Shown here: one piece after another, positions 44,256 through 53,374 of the stretch
Layout of the letters: the number at the start of each line of letters is the position of its first letter
Numbering within the stretch: position 1 is the stretch's first letter
From: Microbacterium flavescens
GTDB lineage: Bacteria > Actinomycetota > Actinomycetes > Actinomycetales > Microbacteriaceae
Direction: 5' to 3'
Length of the DNA stretch: 64,000 bases
Assembly (NCBI RefSeq): GCF_018588945.1
Contig: NZ_JAFIWA010000004.1
Coordinates: 248,001-312,000 of the forward strand
The notes under the pieces: model-generated
The model's database searches: none
What the model was told of the DNA's origin: nothing
What the model saw: only the letters and a program-made list of their open reading frames with translations
Position numbers and translations under genes: made by a program

Positions 44256-45464
44256 ATGACCCTCCCCAGCGCAGCGGCGGCGACGTCGTTCCCGTTCGAC
44301 GCCCGCCCCCTGGTGGAGCCCGTCGACCCGGCCCAGGCCCGCGCGTTCGCGAAGCAACTGCGCGAGACCGGACGCGTCCAGGGCATGTTCACGGGCTCGA
44401 CCGCCGTGTTCGCGGTGATCGTCGGCGTCTTCATCGTGGCGTTCGGGTCGGTGTTCCTCACCATGTTCGTCTCGATCTTCGCCTCGCTCGCGGGGGCCGT
44501 CGGCGAGGGCGCGGGCTTCACCGGGGCGCTCTTCACCGTGGTCCCGTTCCTCGTCGTCGGCGTGGCGATCACCCTGGTGGTGATCGGGTTCGTCACTGCC
44601 GGCCGCACCGCGGCGGTGAAGATGTTCCGGCTCGACCGCTTCGCCCGCGCGAACGGCATGACCTACCAGCCCCGGTTCGACAGTCCCGGCCTCCCGGGCA
44701 TGATCTTCGGCCTGGGCAGCGGGCGCCACGCGACCGACATCGTCCGCGGCGAGCGCCCGCGCTTCGTCGAGTTCGCGAACTACCGGTACACGACGGGCTC
44801 GGGCAAGAACAAGACCACGCACACGTGGGGCTACGTGGCGGTGAAGCTCGACGTGCCGCTGCCGCACATCGTCCTCGACGCGAAGGGCAACAACGGCATC
44901 TTCGGATCGAACCTGCCGGCGACCTTCGACAAGGAGCAGCGCCTGAGCCTCGAGGGCGACTTCGACCGGTACTTCTCGCTCTCCTGCCCGCGCGGCTACG
45001 AGCCCGATGCGCTGTACCTGTTCACGCCCGACATCATGGCGCGGTTCATCGACAACGCCGCGGCGCTCGACGTCGAGATCGTCGACGACTGGCTGTTCCT
45101 CTACGCCAAGCGCGACTTCTCCACGCTCGACCCGGCGACCTGGGCGTGGCTGTTCTCCGTCGTCGGCGCGCTGCTCGACAAGCTCGCGCAGTGGGCGCGC
45201 TGGCGCGACGACCGGCTGCAGGCGCAGGCGAAGGCGATGACGGATGCCGCGGCCACGCCGGTCCCGTCGGTCGGCGCGGGGGACGCGGCATCGGCTGTGC
45301 CCTTCGTCGCTCCGCTCGAGGCGCTGCGACCGCCGCCGGGAGTCGCGCCCCAGGGACGCCGGCTGCAGCGCGGCGTGCCGTGGGTGTCGTTCGTCGTGGT
45401 GGGCGTGGTGGTGCTGTTCTGGGTCATCACGCAGACCGGCGTGCTCGGGATGTTCTTCCGCTGA
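44256..45464 (+). CDS. DUF3137-like membrane protein
   Basis: A 402-residue protein with two N-terminal membrane helices (about residues 47-75 and 90-115), a cytoplasmic central domain of about 190 residues with FRLDRFARANGMTYQP and TPDIMARFIDNAAALDVEIVDDWLFLY, and a C-terminal membrane helix (VSFVVVGVVVLFWVI). The layout resembles DUF3137 proteins of unknown function. Its mRNA is probably leaderless. Confidence 0.75.
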   Translation: MTLPSAAAATSFPFDARPLVEPVDPAQARAFAKQLRETGRVQGMFTGSTAVFAVIVGVFIVAFGSVFLTMFVSIFASLAGAVGEGAGFTGALFTVVPFLVVGVAITLVVIGFVTAGRTAAVKMFRLDRFARANGMTYQPRFDSPGLPGMIFGLGSGRHATDIVRGERPRFVEFANYRYTTGSGKNKTTHTWGYVAVKLDVPLPHIVLDAKGNNGIFGSNLPATFDKEQRLSLEGDFDRYFSLSCPRGYEPDALYLFTPDIMARFIDNAAALDVEIVDDWLFLYAKRDFSTLDPATWAWLFSVVGALLDKLAQWARWRDDRLQAQAKAMTDAAATPVPSVGAGDAASAVPFVAPLEALRPPPGVAPQGRRLQRGVPWVSFVVVGVVVLFWVITQTGVLGMFFR

Positions 45465-45693
45465 GGCTCGGCCCTCCCTGTTGCGGCGGGCGTAGGCTGG
45501 CGGGCGTGCATTCGACGAACACGACGCCCGGTGGGCGTGAGGGGGTACTCGGCGCGTCACGCGCCGAGCGGAGGTAGCCGCGCGCGTCGCGCCTTCTGAC
45601 GCGCGACGCCGTCACCGTACCGCGGGCCGCCGGCCTGCGGCATCCTTCCCCTGTCGTCGCGCTCCGTGACGACCCGTCGTGAATCAAGGAATC
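45465..45693. other. Intergenic region with GC-rich hairpins
   Basis: I see no gene here. CTCGGCGCG-TCA-CGCGCCGAG is a perfect hairpin near 45548-45568, and GTCGCGC/GCGCGAC pairs just after it. They could end transcription of the DUF3137-like gene. Confidence 0.5.
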
Positions 45694-46182
45694 ATGCACG
45701 CACTGACCGAGAAGGACATCCGCGCGTCCTTCGTCAACGCCTCGCTGCGCGAACGGAATGCCCTCGTCGTGCCCGACCTCGCTGCCGTCGACTGGACGGT
45801 GCTGGACTACTTCGGCTGGCGCGACCCGAAGCAGCCGCTCGCCGGCTTCATCGTGGTGCCCGTCGACGACGAGCTCGTCGGGATCCTGTTGCGTCAGACG
45901 GAGCAGCGCACCCGCACCCGCTCGCAGTGCTCATGGTGTGAAGACGTCACCCTGCCGAGCGATGTCGTGATGTTCAGCGCGAAGCGCGCCGGCAAGGCCG
46001 GCCGCAACGGCGACACCGTCGGCACGCTGCTGTGCGACCGGTTCGAATGCTCGGCGAACGTGCGCCGGCCGGTGCCTCCCGCGTACCTCGGCTTCGACGT
46101 CGAGGCTGCCAGGCAGCGTCGCATCGACTCCTTGCGCGCCCACGCCGCCGGCTTCGCGCGCGACATCCGCGACAGCGCCTGA
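45694..46182 (+). CDS. FBP-domain (EF-G-binding treble-clef) protein
   Basis: A 162-residue protein of the FBP family related to fusidic-acid-resistance FusB. The C-terminal zinc finger is shown by SQCSWCED and LLCDRFECSANVR; the N-terminus starts LTEKDIRASFVNAS. FusB-type proteins bind elongation factor G and help release it from the ribosome. The start is set at ATG 45694 with AAGGA upstream. Whether this one confers fusidic acid resistance is unknown. Confidence 0.88.
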   Translation: MHALTEKDIRASFVNASLRERNALVVPDLAAVDWTVLDYFGWRDPKQPLAGFIVVPVDDELVGILLRQTEQRTRTRSQCSWCEDVTLPSDVVMFSAKRAGKAGRNGDTVGTLLCDRFECSANVRRPVPPAYLGFDVEAARQRRIDSLRAHAAGFARDIRDSA

Positions 46183-46204
46183 CCGGTCCGGGGACCCAGC
46201 CCCC

Positions 46205-46238
46205 GGGTCGTTGAGCGAGCGAAGCGAGACGAAACGCC
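46205..46238. repeat. Dispersed 34-bp repeat, copy 6
   Basis: Forward copy (GGTCGTTGAGCGAGCGAAG...) between the FBP gene and the ABC ATPase. It ends exactly at the ATPase stop codon. Confidence 0.85.
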
Positions 46239-47900
46239 TCAGGCGCCGGTCTCGGCCTCCCACGCGGCGCGGCGCGCGGCCTGCTCCACCGGGTCGGGCA
46301 CCGGAAGCGATGCGATCAGCCGCCGGGTGTAGGGATCGGTCGGCTGACCGAGCACCTGCGCCGTCGGGCCGGCCTCGGCGACCTCGCCCTTGTGCAGCAC
46401 GACCACCCGGTGGGCGAGCAGGTCGACGACGGCGAGGTCGTGCGTGATGAACAGCGTCGCGAACCCGAAGCGCTCCTGCAGCTCGGCGAACAGCTCGAGC
46501 ACGCGAGCCTGCACCGACACGTCGAGCGCGCTCGTGGGCTCATCGGCGATCAGCAGCTTCGGGTCGAGTGCGATCGCCCGCGCGAGCGAGGCGCGCTGGC
46601 GCTGACCGCCGGACAGCTCGTGCGGGAACCGGTCGCCGAAGTCCTTCGGGAGCTGAACGGCTTCGAGAAGCTCGTCGACCTTGGGCCGCGCCTCGGCGGG
46701 ATTGCGCATCCCGCCGTGGACGATGAGCGGTTCGGCGACGTTGTCGGCGATCGTGAGGAGCGGGTTGAAGCTCGTCGCCGGGTCCTGGAAGACGAAGCCG
46801 AGCTCGTGGCGACGGCGCCGGAACTCGCGCTCCTTGACCCCGAGCATCTCGGTGCCGAGCACCTTCAGCGAGCCGCCGGCTACGGGCGTGAGCCCGGCGA
46901 TGGCCCGGCCGATCGTGGTCTTGCCCGAACCGCTCTCGCCGACGAGGCCGAGCACCTCGCCCGGCGCGATCGAGAAGCTGACGCGATCCACCGCGCGGAA
47001 CGCGGATCGGCCGAACCGGCCGGCGTACTCGATGACGAGCTCGTCGGCGGCGACCACCGGCTCGACGGGTGTCGCGGGCACGGCGAGCTGCCGGTCGGCG
47101 ATCTCGAGGCGGGGGACGGCGGCGAGGAGCTTGCGCGTGTACTCGTGCTGGGGCGCGGCGAACAGGTCGGTGGCCGTCGCCGTCTCCACGATCTCGCCGT
47201 TGTACATGACCGCGACGCGATCGGCGAGGTCGGCGACCACGCCCATGTTGTGCGTGATCAGCACGATGGCCGTGCCGTCCTCGTCGCGGAGGCGCCGGAG
47301 CAGCTCGAGGATCTCGGCCTGCACGGTGACGTCGAGCGCCGTCGTCGGCTCGTCCGCGACGATGACCGTCGGCTCGAGCGCGAGCGCCATGGCGATCACG
47401 ACGCGCTGCTTCTGGCCGCCGGAGAACTGGTGCGGGTAGTCGTCGACGCGGCGCTCCGGCTCGGGGATGCCGACGCGTCCCAGCATCTGGATCGCCTTCT
47501 GCCGGGCCTCCGCCTTGGAGTACTTGCCGTGGGCGCGGAGTCCCTCGGCGAGCTGCCAGCCGACGGTGAACACCGGGTTCAGTGCGGTCGACGGCTCCTG
47601 GAAGATCATGGCGGCCTTCGTGCCGCGGATCGAGCGAAGACCCTTCTTGTCGAGCCCCACGACGTCGGTGCCGTCGAGGACCACCGTGCCCTCGGTGCGC
47701 GCCGACTCGGGCAGCAGCCCCAGGATGGTTCGCGCCGTCACTGTCTTCCCACTGCCCGACTCGCCGACGATCGCGAGCACTTCGGCCCGGCGGACGTCGA
47801 GGGTGACGCCCCGCACCGCGTGCACGTCACCGCCGTCGGTCGCGAACGAGACGTTGAGATCGTCGATCTCGACGGCGAGCTGATCGGTCGATGCCGCCAT
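46239..47900 (-). CDS. Peptide ABC transporter ATPase, two domains fused (DppD-DppF type)
   Basis: A 553-residue tandem ATPase. Domain 1 has Walker A GESGSGKTVTA, signature FSGGQKQR and Walker B VIVADEPTTALD. Domain 2 starts near residue 280 with GESGSGKTTIGRA, LSGGQRQR and LLIADEPTSALD, and ends with the oligopeptide-type C-terminal region (DPYTRRLIASLP). Most importers of this type use two separate genes. The ATG shares a base with the upstream permease stop (TGATG). Confidence 0.92.
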   Translation of the reverse strand: MAASTDQLAVEIDDLNVSFATDGGDVHAVRGVTLDVRRAEVLAIVGESGSGKTVTARTILGLLPESARTEGTVVLDGTDVVGLDKKGLRSIRGTKAAMIFQEPSTALNPVFTVGWQLAEGLRAHGKYSKAEARQKAIQMLGRVGIPEPERRVDDYPHQFSGGQKQRVVIAMALALEPTVIVADEPTTALDVTVQAEILELLRRLRDEDGTAIVLITHNMGVVADLADRVAVMYNGEIVETATATDLFAAPQHEYTRKLLAAVPRLEIADRQLAVPATPVEPVVAADELVIEYAGRFGRSAFRAVDRVSFSIAPGEVLGLVGESGSGKTTIGRAIAGLTPVAGGSLKVLGTEMLGVKEREFRRRRHELGFVFQDPATSFNPLLTIADNVAEPLIVHGGMRNPAEARPKVDELLEAVQLPKDFGDRFPHELSGGQRQRASLARAIALDPKLLIADEPTSALDVSVQARVLELFAELQERFGFATLFITHDLAVVDLLAHRVVVLHKGEVAEAGPTAQVLGQPTDPYTRRLIASLPVPDPVEQAARRAAWEAETGA

Positions 47901-48895
47901 CACTCCACCTCTCCCATGAACTCGCGCGACACCGGCTGGCTCGCGGCGACCGCGTCGGCGGGCGTCTGCGTTTTTCCGGCGCGTCGCCGTGCGCGCAGTC
48001 GCGGGTCGGCGAGGTCGTTGAGGCTCTCGCCGATCAGCGTCACACCCAGAATGGTGAGCACGATCGCCACACCGGGCGGGATCGCCGTCCACCAGATGCC
48101 GGCCGACACGTCGCCGATCGACTGCTGGAGGTCGTAACCCCACTCCGCCGCCGCGGTCGGCTGGATGCCGAAGCCGAGGAAGCCGAGCGCCGCGAGGGTG
48201 GCGATGGCCTCCGACGCGTTGAGGGTGACGATGAGCGGCAGCGAGCGGGTGGCGTTGCGCAGCACATGACGGAACATGATGCGCGGCGTCGACGCGCCGA
48301 TCACCTTCGCCGATTCGATGAACGCCTCAGACTTCACCCGCACGACCTCCGAGCGCACGACGCGGAAGTACTGCGGGATGAACACGACGGTGATCGAGAT
48401 GGCGGCCGCCAGGATGCCGGGCACGAGGCCGGACTGGCCGCCGCTGATCGCGATCGCCGCGATGATCGCGAGCAGGAGCGACGGGAAGGCGTAGATCGCG
48501 TCGGCGATGACCACCAGCACGCGGTCCACCCACCCGCCCAGGTAGCCCGAGACAAGACCGATGAAGATGCCGAGGAACACCGACAGCAGGATCGCGATGA
48601 CGATCACCATGAGGGCGGTCTGGGCGCCCCACAGCGTCCGGGACAGGACGTCGTAGCCGCCGACGGTCGTACCGAGGAGGTTGAGCGGGTTCGGGGGCAC
48701 CTGCGACCCGAACAGTCCGTCGGGCCCGCGCAGCTGACTGAAGCCGTACGGGGCGATCCACGGCGCGAGGATCGCGATCAGCAGGAAGATCGCCGAGAGC
48801 ACCAGGCCCCCGACGAGCATGCCGCGCTGGAGGCCGACGCTCTGGCGCAGCTGGTGGACGACGGGCAGGCGGTCGAAGAGACGGCGCTTGGCCAT
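47900..48895 (-). CDS. Peptide ABC transporter permease (DppC type)
   Basis: A 331-residue inner-membrane permease with an N-terminal helix at about 28-48, an OppC-like N-terminal domain, five further helices and the coupling EAA motif (FIESAKVIGASTPRIMFRHVLRN). The start is one base after the DppB stop. It forms the channel with DppB. Confidence 0.92.
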   Translation of the reverse strand: MAKRRLFDRLPVVHQLRQSVGLQRGMLVGGLVLSAIFLLIAILAPWIAPYGFSQLRGPDGLFGSQVPPNPLNLLGTTVGGYDVLSRTLWGAQTALMVIVIAILLSVFLGIFIGLVSGYLGGWVDRVLVVIADAIYAFPSLLLAIIAAIAISGGQSGLVPGILAAAISITVVFIPQYFRVVRSEVVRVKSEAFIESAKVIGASTPRIMFRHVLRNATRSLPLIVTLNASEAIATLAALGFLGFGIQPTAAAEWGYDLQQSIGDVSAGIWWTAIPPGVAIVLTILGVTLIGESLNDLADPRLRARRRAGKTQTPADAVAASQPVSREFMGEVE

Positions 48896-48896
48896 G

Positions 48897-49991
48897 TCAG
48901 TACCTCACCCTCGGGTCGAGGAACGCCGCGACGATGTCGACGACGAAGTTGGTCAGCGCGACGATGATCGCGATCATCGCGACGATGCCCTGGATGGCGA
49001 CGAAGTCGCGGGCGAGCAGGTACTTCACGAGCTGGAAGCCCAGTCCTTGCCACTCGAACGTCGTCTCGGTCAGAACGGCACCGCCGAGCGCGAGCGCGAT
49101 CTGCAGGCCGACGACCGTGACGATCGGGATGAGGGCCGGCTTGTACGCATGCTTGCGTACAAGCCGGAACTCGCTGACTCCGCGCGAGCGGGCCGCGTCC
49201 ACGTACGGCATGTTGTGGGTCGCGATGACATTCGTGCGCACGAGGCGGAGGAACACGCCGGCGGTCACGAGCCCGAGCACCATCGCCGGCAGGAAGGCGT
49301 GCTGGAGGACGTCCTGCACGTAGGCGGGATTGCCGGACCGGATGGCGTCGATGAGATAGATGCCCGTGCTGTCGTCTTCGCGCGTCAGGGCGAGTTCTGT
49401 GCGAACGCTCGCGCGCCCGCTCACGGGGAACCAGCCCAGCCATACCGAGAAAATGAGCTTCGCGACAAGACCGGCGAAGAACACCGGCGTCGCGTAGAAG
49501 AGGATGGCGCTCACACGGAGCACGGCGTCCGGGGCGCGGTCGCGCATCGCCGCCGCGACCATGCCCAGCGGGATGCCGATGACGAAGGCGACGATCATGG
49601 CGTAGACGACCAGCTCGAAGGTCGCGACGCCGTAGTTCACCAGCACCTGGGTGATGAGCTGATTGTCGGTGATCGTGGTGCCGAAGTTGCCGGTGGCGAT
49701 CTGACCGAGGTACTCGAGGTACTGCACCAGGACCGGCCGGTCGAAGCCGGCTTCGTGGATGCGCTCCTGCAGCTGGTCCGCTGGCAGACGCCCGCCGAGG
49801 GCGGCGGTGATGGGATCGCCCGTGAGCCGGATCAGGAAGAACACGACCGTCACCAGAATGAACACGGTCGGGATGATGAGGAGGAACCGGATCAGGATGA
49901 ACCGGCCCAGCGTTCCGCCCGACTTGGGGCGGCGCTTCGCCAGGAACGGCGGCGGTTCTTCGACGGACGCGGCGACGTCACTCGTCGTCAT
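48897..49991 (-). CDS. Peptide ABC transporter permease (DppB type)
   Basis: A 364-residue permease with six helices. The first is preceded by a cytoplasmic N-terminus (about 1-28) and followed by LTGDPITAALGGRLP. The EAA loop reads YVDAARSRGVSEFRLVRKHAYKPAL. TAGGCT lies six bases before the ATG, so there may be an internal leaderless promoter in addition to read-through from dppA. Confidence 0.92.
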   Translation of the reverse strand: MTTSDVAASVEEPPPFLAKRRPKSGGTLGRFILIRFLLIIPTVFILVTVVFFLIRLTGDPITAALGGRLPADQLQERIHEAGFDRPVLVQYLEYLGQIATGNFGTTITDNQLITQVLVNYGVATFELVVYAMIVAFVIGIPLGMVAAAMRDRAPDAVLRVSAILFYATPVFFAGLVAKLIFSVWLGWFPVSGRASVRTELALTREDDSTGIYLIDAIRSGNPAYVQDVLQHAFLPAMVLGLVTAGVFLRLVRTNVIATHNMPYVDAARSRGVSEFRLVRKHAYKPALIPIVTVVGLQIALALGGAVLTETTFEWQGLGFQLVKYLLARDFVAIQGIVAMIAIIVALTNFVVDIVAAFLDPRVRY

Positions 49992-50027
49992 GGGGTGAGC
50001 CTAACTGTGGAATCGGGCGGATCGCGG

Positions 50028-50062
50028 CGATGGGGCGGCCCGTCGAGCGGACCGCCCCATCG
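50028..50062 (-). terminator. Intercistronic hairpin between binding-protein and permease genes
   Basis: CGATGGGGCGG (50028-50038) pairs perfectly with CCGCCCCATCG (50052-50062), 12 bases after the binding-protein stop. There is no T-tract. It probably causes partial termination or stabilises the upstream mRNA, which would give more binding protein than permease. Confidence 0.65.
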
Positions 50063-50074
50063 ACCGTCGATCGG

Positions 50075-51712
50075 CTACTTCGTGAGCGGCGCGAAGCGGA
50101 ACTTGAACGACGCGTCGAGGATGACCCCGTCGACGTCGGCTCCGGCGACGGCCACCTGCGCGCCCTGCAGCAGCGGCACGGTCGAGAGCAGCTCGGCCAC
50201 ACGGCCCTGGATGTCCTCGATCATCTGCGTGCGCGTGTCTGCGTCGGGCTCGACGGCCTGGCCGAGGATGAGCTCCTCGGTCTCGGCGTCGCTGAAGTGG
50301 TTGCCCAGGAAGTTCTCCGTGAGGAAGAACGGCGTGAGGTAGTTGTCGGCGTCGGAGTAGTCCGGGAACCAGCCGAGCTGGTAGGCCGGGTAGACGTCCG
50401 ACGTGCGGTCCTCGGAGTACTGCACCCACTCGGTCGACTGGAGGTCGACGGTGAACAGGCCGCTCTCCTCGAGCTGAGACTTCACCATGGCGTACTCGTC
50501 ACCCGACGAGGGGCCGTAGTGGTCGGGGCTGTACTGCAGGCTCAGCGCGACCGGAGTCTCGACGCCGGCAGCCTCGAGGCGTGCCGCGGCGGCGTCCACG
50601 TCGGGACCACCCTCGCCGTCGCCGTAGAGGCCCTTGAGCGCCTCGGTCGCACCGGCGAAGCCCTCGGGGACGAACGAGTAGAGCGGGGTGTACGTGCCCT
50701 TGTAGACCTGCTCCGAGATGGCCTCGCGGTCGACCAGGTCAGCCACGGCCTGACGGACGGCGAGTGCCTTGGCCTCGTCGGCCTCGGGCGTGGTGGCACC
50801 GTACGGCTGCGTGTTGAAGTTGAACACGATGTAGCGGATCTCGCCGCCGGGGCCGTCGATGACCTGGACGTTGTCGTTGCCACTCAGGTCGTCCACGTCG
50901 GTGGCGGACAGGCTGCGGTATGCGACGTCGACCTCGCCCTCCTGGACGGCGAGCTTGAGGTTCGACGACTCGGCGAAGTACGAGAGGATGACGCCCTCGT
51001 TGACCGGTGCGTCGAGCAGACCCTGGTAGTTCTCGTTCGGGGTGAACTCGACGGTCTTGTTGAAGTCCCACGCGGTGATCGCGTAGGGCCCGCCGAACGC
51101 GTTCGCGTCGACGATCTCGTCGTCGGGCGTCAGTGCGTCCGCGGCGAAGACCTCGTCATCGACGATGGCGCCGGGGAAGCTCGTGAGGATGAACGGGAAG
51201 ACCTGGTCGTTCGCGGTCTTCAGGTTGAAGACCACAGTGGTCTCGTCGGGGGTGTCGATGCTCTCGAGGTTGTACAGCAGGCTCGAGGCGCCGTTCGGAT
51301 CGGCGATCGCGATGTTGCGGTCGAACGAGAACTTCACGTCGGACGACGTGAGCTCGTTGCCATTGGCCCAGGTGAGGCCCTCGGGCAGCGTGACCGTGTA
51401 CTGGGTGGGCGAGGTGAACTCGGCCGACTCCGCGAGGTCGGGAACGACCTCGTTGCTGTTGTAGTCGGTGTTGACGAGGTACGGGAAGACCTGCGTCTGG
51501 ACGGCGAGCGACCCGTTGTCGTACGAACCAGCGGGGTCGAGCGTGGTGACCTTGTCGGTGGTGCCGACGATGATGGGCTCGCCCGAGGCGTCGCCGTTGT
51601 CGTCGTCGCCGCCGCCGCCGGTGCTGGCGCAGCCGGCGAGGAGGATTGCCGAGGCTCCGAAGGCCCCGATCGCGAGGCCGAGACGGCCGCGCTTGCTGTG
51701 GTGCAGTGACAT
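50075..51712 (-). CDS. Peptide-binding lipoprotein of ABC importer (DppA/OppA type)
   Basis: A 545-residue cluster C solute-binding lipoprotein with the lipobox LLAGC (Cys28) and a Gly/Asp linker. Family marks are VVPDLAESAEF, the YTVTLPEGLTWANG segment, LVDREAISEQVYKGTYTPLYSFVP and AYQLGWFPDYSDADNYLTPFF. ATG 51712 has GAGGTAG upstream. It opens the importer operon. Dipeptides or oligopeptides are likely ligands, but the pocket cannot be read from sequence. Confidence 0.92.
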   Translation of the reverse strand: MSLHHSKRGRLGLAIGAFGASAILLAGCASTGGGGDDDNGDASGEPIIVGTTDKVTTLDPAGSYDNGSLAVQTQVFPYLVNTDYNSNEVVPDLAESAEFTSPTQYTVTLPEGLTWANGNELTSSDVKFSFDRNIAIADPNGASSLLYNLESIDTPDETTVVFNLKTANDQVFPFILTSFPGAIVDDEVFAADALTPDDEIVDANAFGGPYAITAWDFNKTVEFTPNENYQGLLDAPVNEGVILSYFAESSNLKLAVQEGEVDVAYRSLSATDVDDLSGNDNVQVIDGPGGEIRYIVFNFNTQPYGATTPEADEAKALAVRQAVADLVDREAISEQVYKGTYTPLYSFVPEGFAGATEALKGLYGDGEGGPDVDAAAARLEAAGVETPVALSLQYSPDHYGPSSGDEYAMVKSQLEESGLFTVDLQSTEWVQYSEDRTSDVYPAYQLGWFPDYSDADNYLTPFFLTENFLGNHFSDAETEELILGQAVEPDADTRTQMIEDIQGRVAELLSTVPLLQGAQVAVAGADVDGVILDASFKFRFAPLTK

Positions 51713-51902
51713 AGTGCTACCTCTGCTGTGTAACGGGTCGGCCGCACCCAGGTGGCGCGGCCCTCGGGATATCCTCACCCCGCACTAGCCAAAGGGCAAT
51801 CCGGTGAATGATTCGTAACGAGACTGAAACTCAACGAACTGGGCTGCCGAGTGCGCAGAATGCCCCGAAAGGGCCCCCTTCGCCGGGCCGAAGTGCACGA
51901 AG
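51713..51902 (-). other. Intergenic region upstream of the peptide importer
   Basis: This 190-base gap should hold the importer's promoter. TTGAGT near 51827 (minus strand) could be a -35, but no convincing -10 follows. A short GCCC/GGGC hairpin near 51870 may terminate cca. No gene is seen. Confidence 0.4.
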
Positions 51903-53330
51903 TCAGCCGCGGGCGGCCCACCACTCGAGCAGCCGGCGCTCGGCTTCTTCCTGGCCGACGACACCCTCGTCGAGGCGCAGGTCGAGCAGGTACCGGTACG
52001 CCTCGCCCACTTCGCGCCCGGGCGCGATGCCCAGCACCTCCTGGATGCGATTTCCGTCGAGCTCGGGGCGCATCGAGGCGAGCTCCTCCTGCGCCGACAG
52101 CTCGGCGATGCGCCGCTCGATGTCGTCGTACGCGCGGGAGAGACGGCCCGCCTTCTTGACATTGCGCGTCGTCACGTCGGCCCGCGTGATGATGTGCAGA
52201 CGTTCGAGCTCGGCTCCCGCGTCGCGCACGTACCGCCGCACGGCGGAGTCGGTCCACGTGCCCTCGGCATAGCCGAAGAACCGCAGGTGCAGCTCGATGA
52301 GCCGCGTGACGACGCCGATGGTGTCGGTGTCGAACCGCAGCGCCTGCAGCCGCTTGCGCGCGAGCCGCCCGCCCTTGATGTCGTGGTGATAGAACGTGAC
52401 GCCGCCGCCAGGCTCGAGCCGCCGGGTCGCGGGCTTGCCGATGTCGTGCAGCAGGGCGGCGAGCCGCAGCGGCACGTCGGGTGCGGTATCCGGATTCCTG
52501 GTCTTCTCGAGGTCGATGGCCTGACGCAGCACCGTCAGCGAGTGCTCGTAGACGTCCTTGTGGTGGTGGTGCTCGTCGACCTCGAGCTGCAGGGCAGGGA
52601 TCTCGGGGAGGAACTGATCCATGAGCCCCGTCTCGACGAGGAGACGGATGCCGCGCACCGGGTCATCGGTCTGGAGCAGGCGGACGAGCTCGCTCTGGAT
52701 CCGCTCGGGGCTGACGATCGAGAGCGTCTCGCGCAGCTCCGCCATCGCGTCGGCCGTCGCCGGGTCGACCTCGAAGCCGAGCTGCGACGCGAAGCGTGCG
52801 GCACGCAGCATCCGGAGCGGATCGTCGCCGAAGCTCACCGACGGATCGGCGGGCGTGCGCAGGCGCTGCGCGACGAGGTCTTCGACCCCGCCGGTGGGGT
52901 CGACCAGTGTGCGGGCAGGCACTCGCAGCGCCATCGAGTTGACGGTGAAGTCGCGGCGCGCGAGGTCGCCCTCGAGCGTGTCGCCGAACTCCACGGTGGG
53001 CTTGCGCGTCACGCCGTCGTAGCTGTCGGCGCGGTACGTCGTGATCTCGACCTGCTCGCCGGCGACCTTGGCGCCGATGGTGCCGAAGGCGCGCCCGATG
53101 TCCCACTGCGCGGTGCTGATCGGCTTGACGATGCGCAGGATCTGGTCGGGGAGCGCGTCGGTCGTGAAGTCGAGATCGTTGGTCGTGCGTCCGAGCAGCG
53201 CGTCGCGCACCGGACCGCCGACGATGGCCAGGTCGTGCCCGGCGGCGGCGAAGGCGTCGGCGAGCGTCGAGACGACGGGAGACTCGGCGAGCGCGCCGAG
53301 GCGCGCGATGCCCTCGGCCATGTTGAGCAT
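51903..53330 (-). CDS. cca: CCA tRNA nucleotidyltransferase / poly(A) polymerase family
   Basis: A 475-residue class II nucleotidyltransferase that adds CCA to tRNA 3' ends. The head domain has GGPVRDALLG at about 38-47 and the catalytic aspartates in NDLDF (52 and 54), then RRDFTVNSMA and RMLRAARFASQLGF. A C-terminal HD domain is shown by HHHHKDVYEHSL and LLHDIGKP. The start is ATG 53330; the longer reading upstream has no family match. Confidence 0.93.
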   Translation of the reverse strand: MLNMAEGIARLGALAESPVVSTLADAFAAAGHDLAIVGGPVRDALLGRTTNDLDFTTDALPDQILRIVKPISTAQWDIGRAFGTIGAKVAGEQVEITTYRADSYDGVTRKPTVEFGDTLEGDLARRDFTVNSMALRVPARTLVDPTGGVEDLVAQRLRTPADPSVSFGDDPLRMLRAARFASQLGFEVDPATADAMAELRETLSIVSPERIQSELVRLLQTDDPVRGIRLLVETGLMDQFLPEIPALQLEVDEHHHHKDVYEHSLTVLRQAIDLEKTRNPDTAPDVPLRLAALLHDIGKPATRRLEPGGGVTFYHHDIKGGRLARKRLQALRFDTDTIGVVTRLIELHLRFFGYAEGTWTDSAVRRYVRDAGAELERLHIITRADVTTRNVKKAGRLSRAYDDIERRIAELSAQEELASMRPELDGNRIQEVLGIAPGREVGEAYRYLLDLRLDEGVVGQEEAERRLLEWWAARG

Positions 53331-53374
53331 GGGATTCAGCCTACCGACGGTGATACCCCCGGTTTCGCGGCGGG

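Noticed and set aside
45427..45699. 90-codon minus-strand frame between the DUF3137-like and FBP genes
   Set aside because: It overlaps both neighbours, lies over hairpins and shows no protein-family features.
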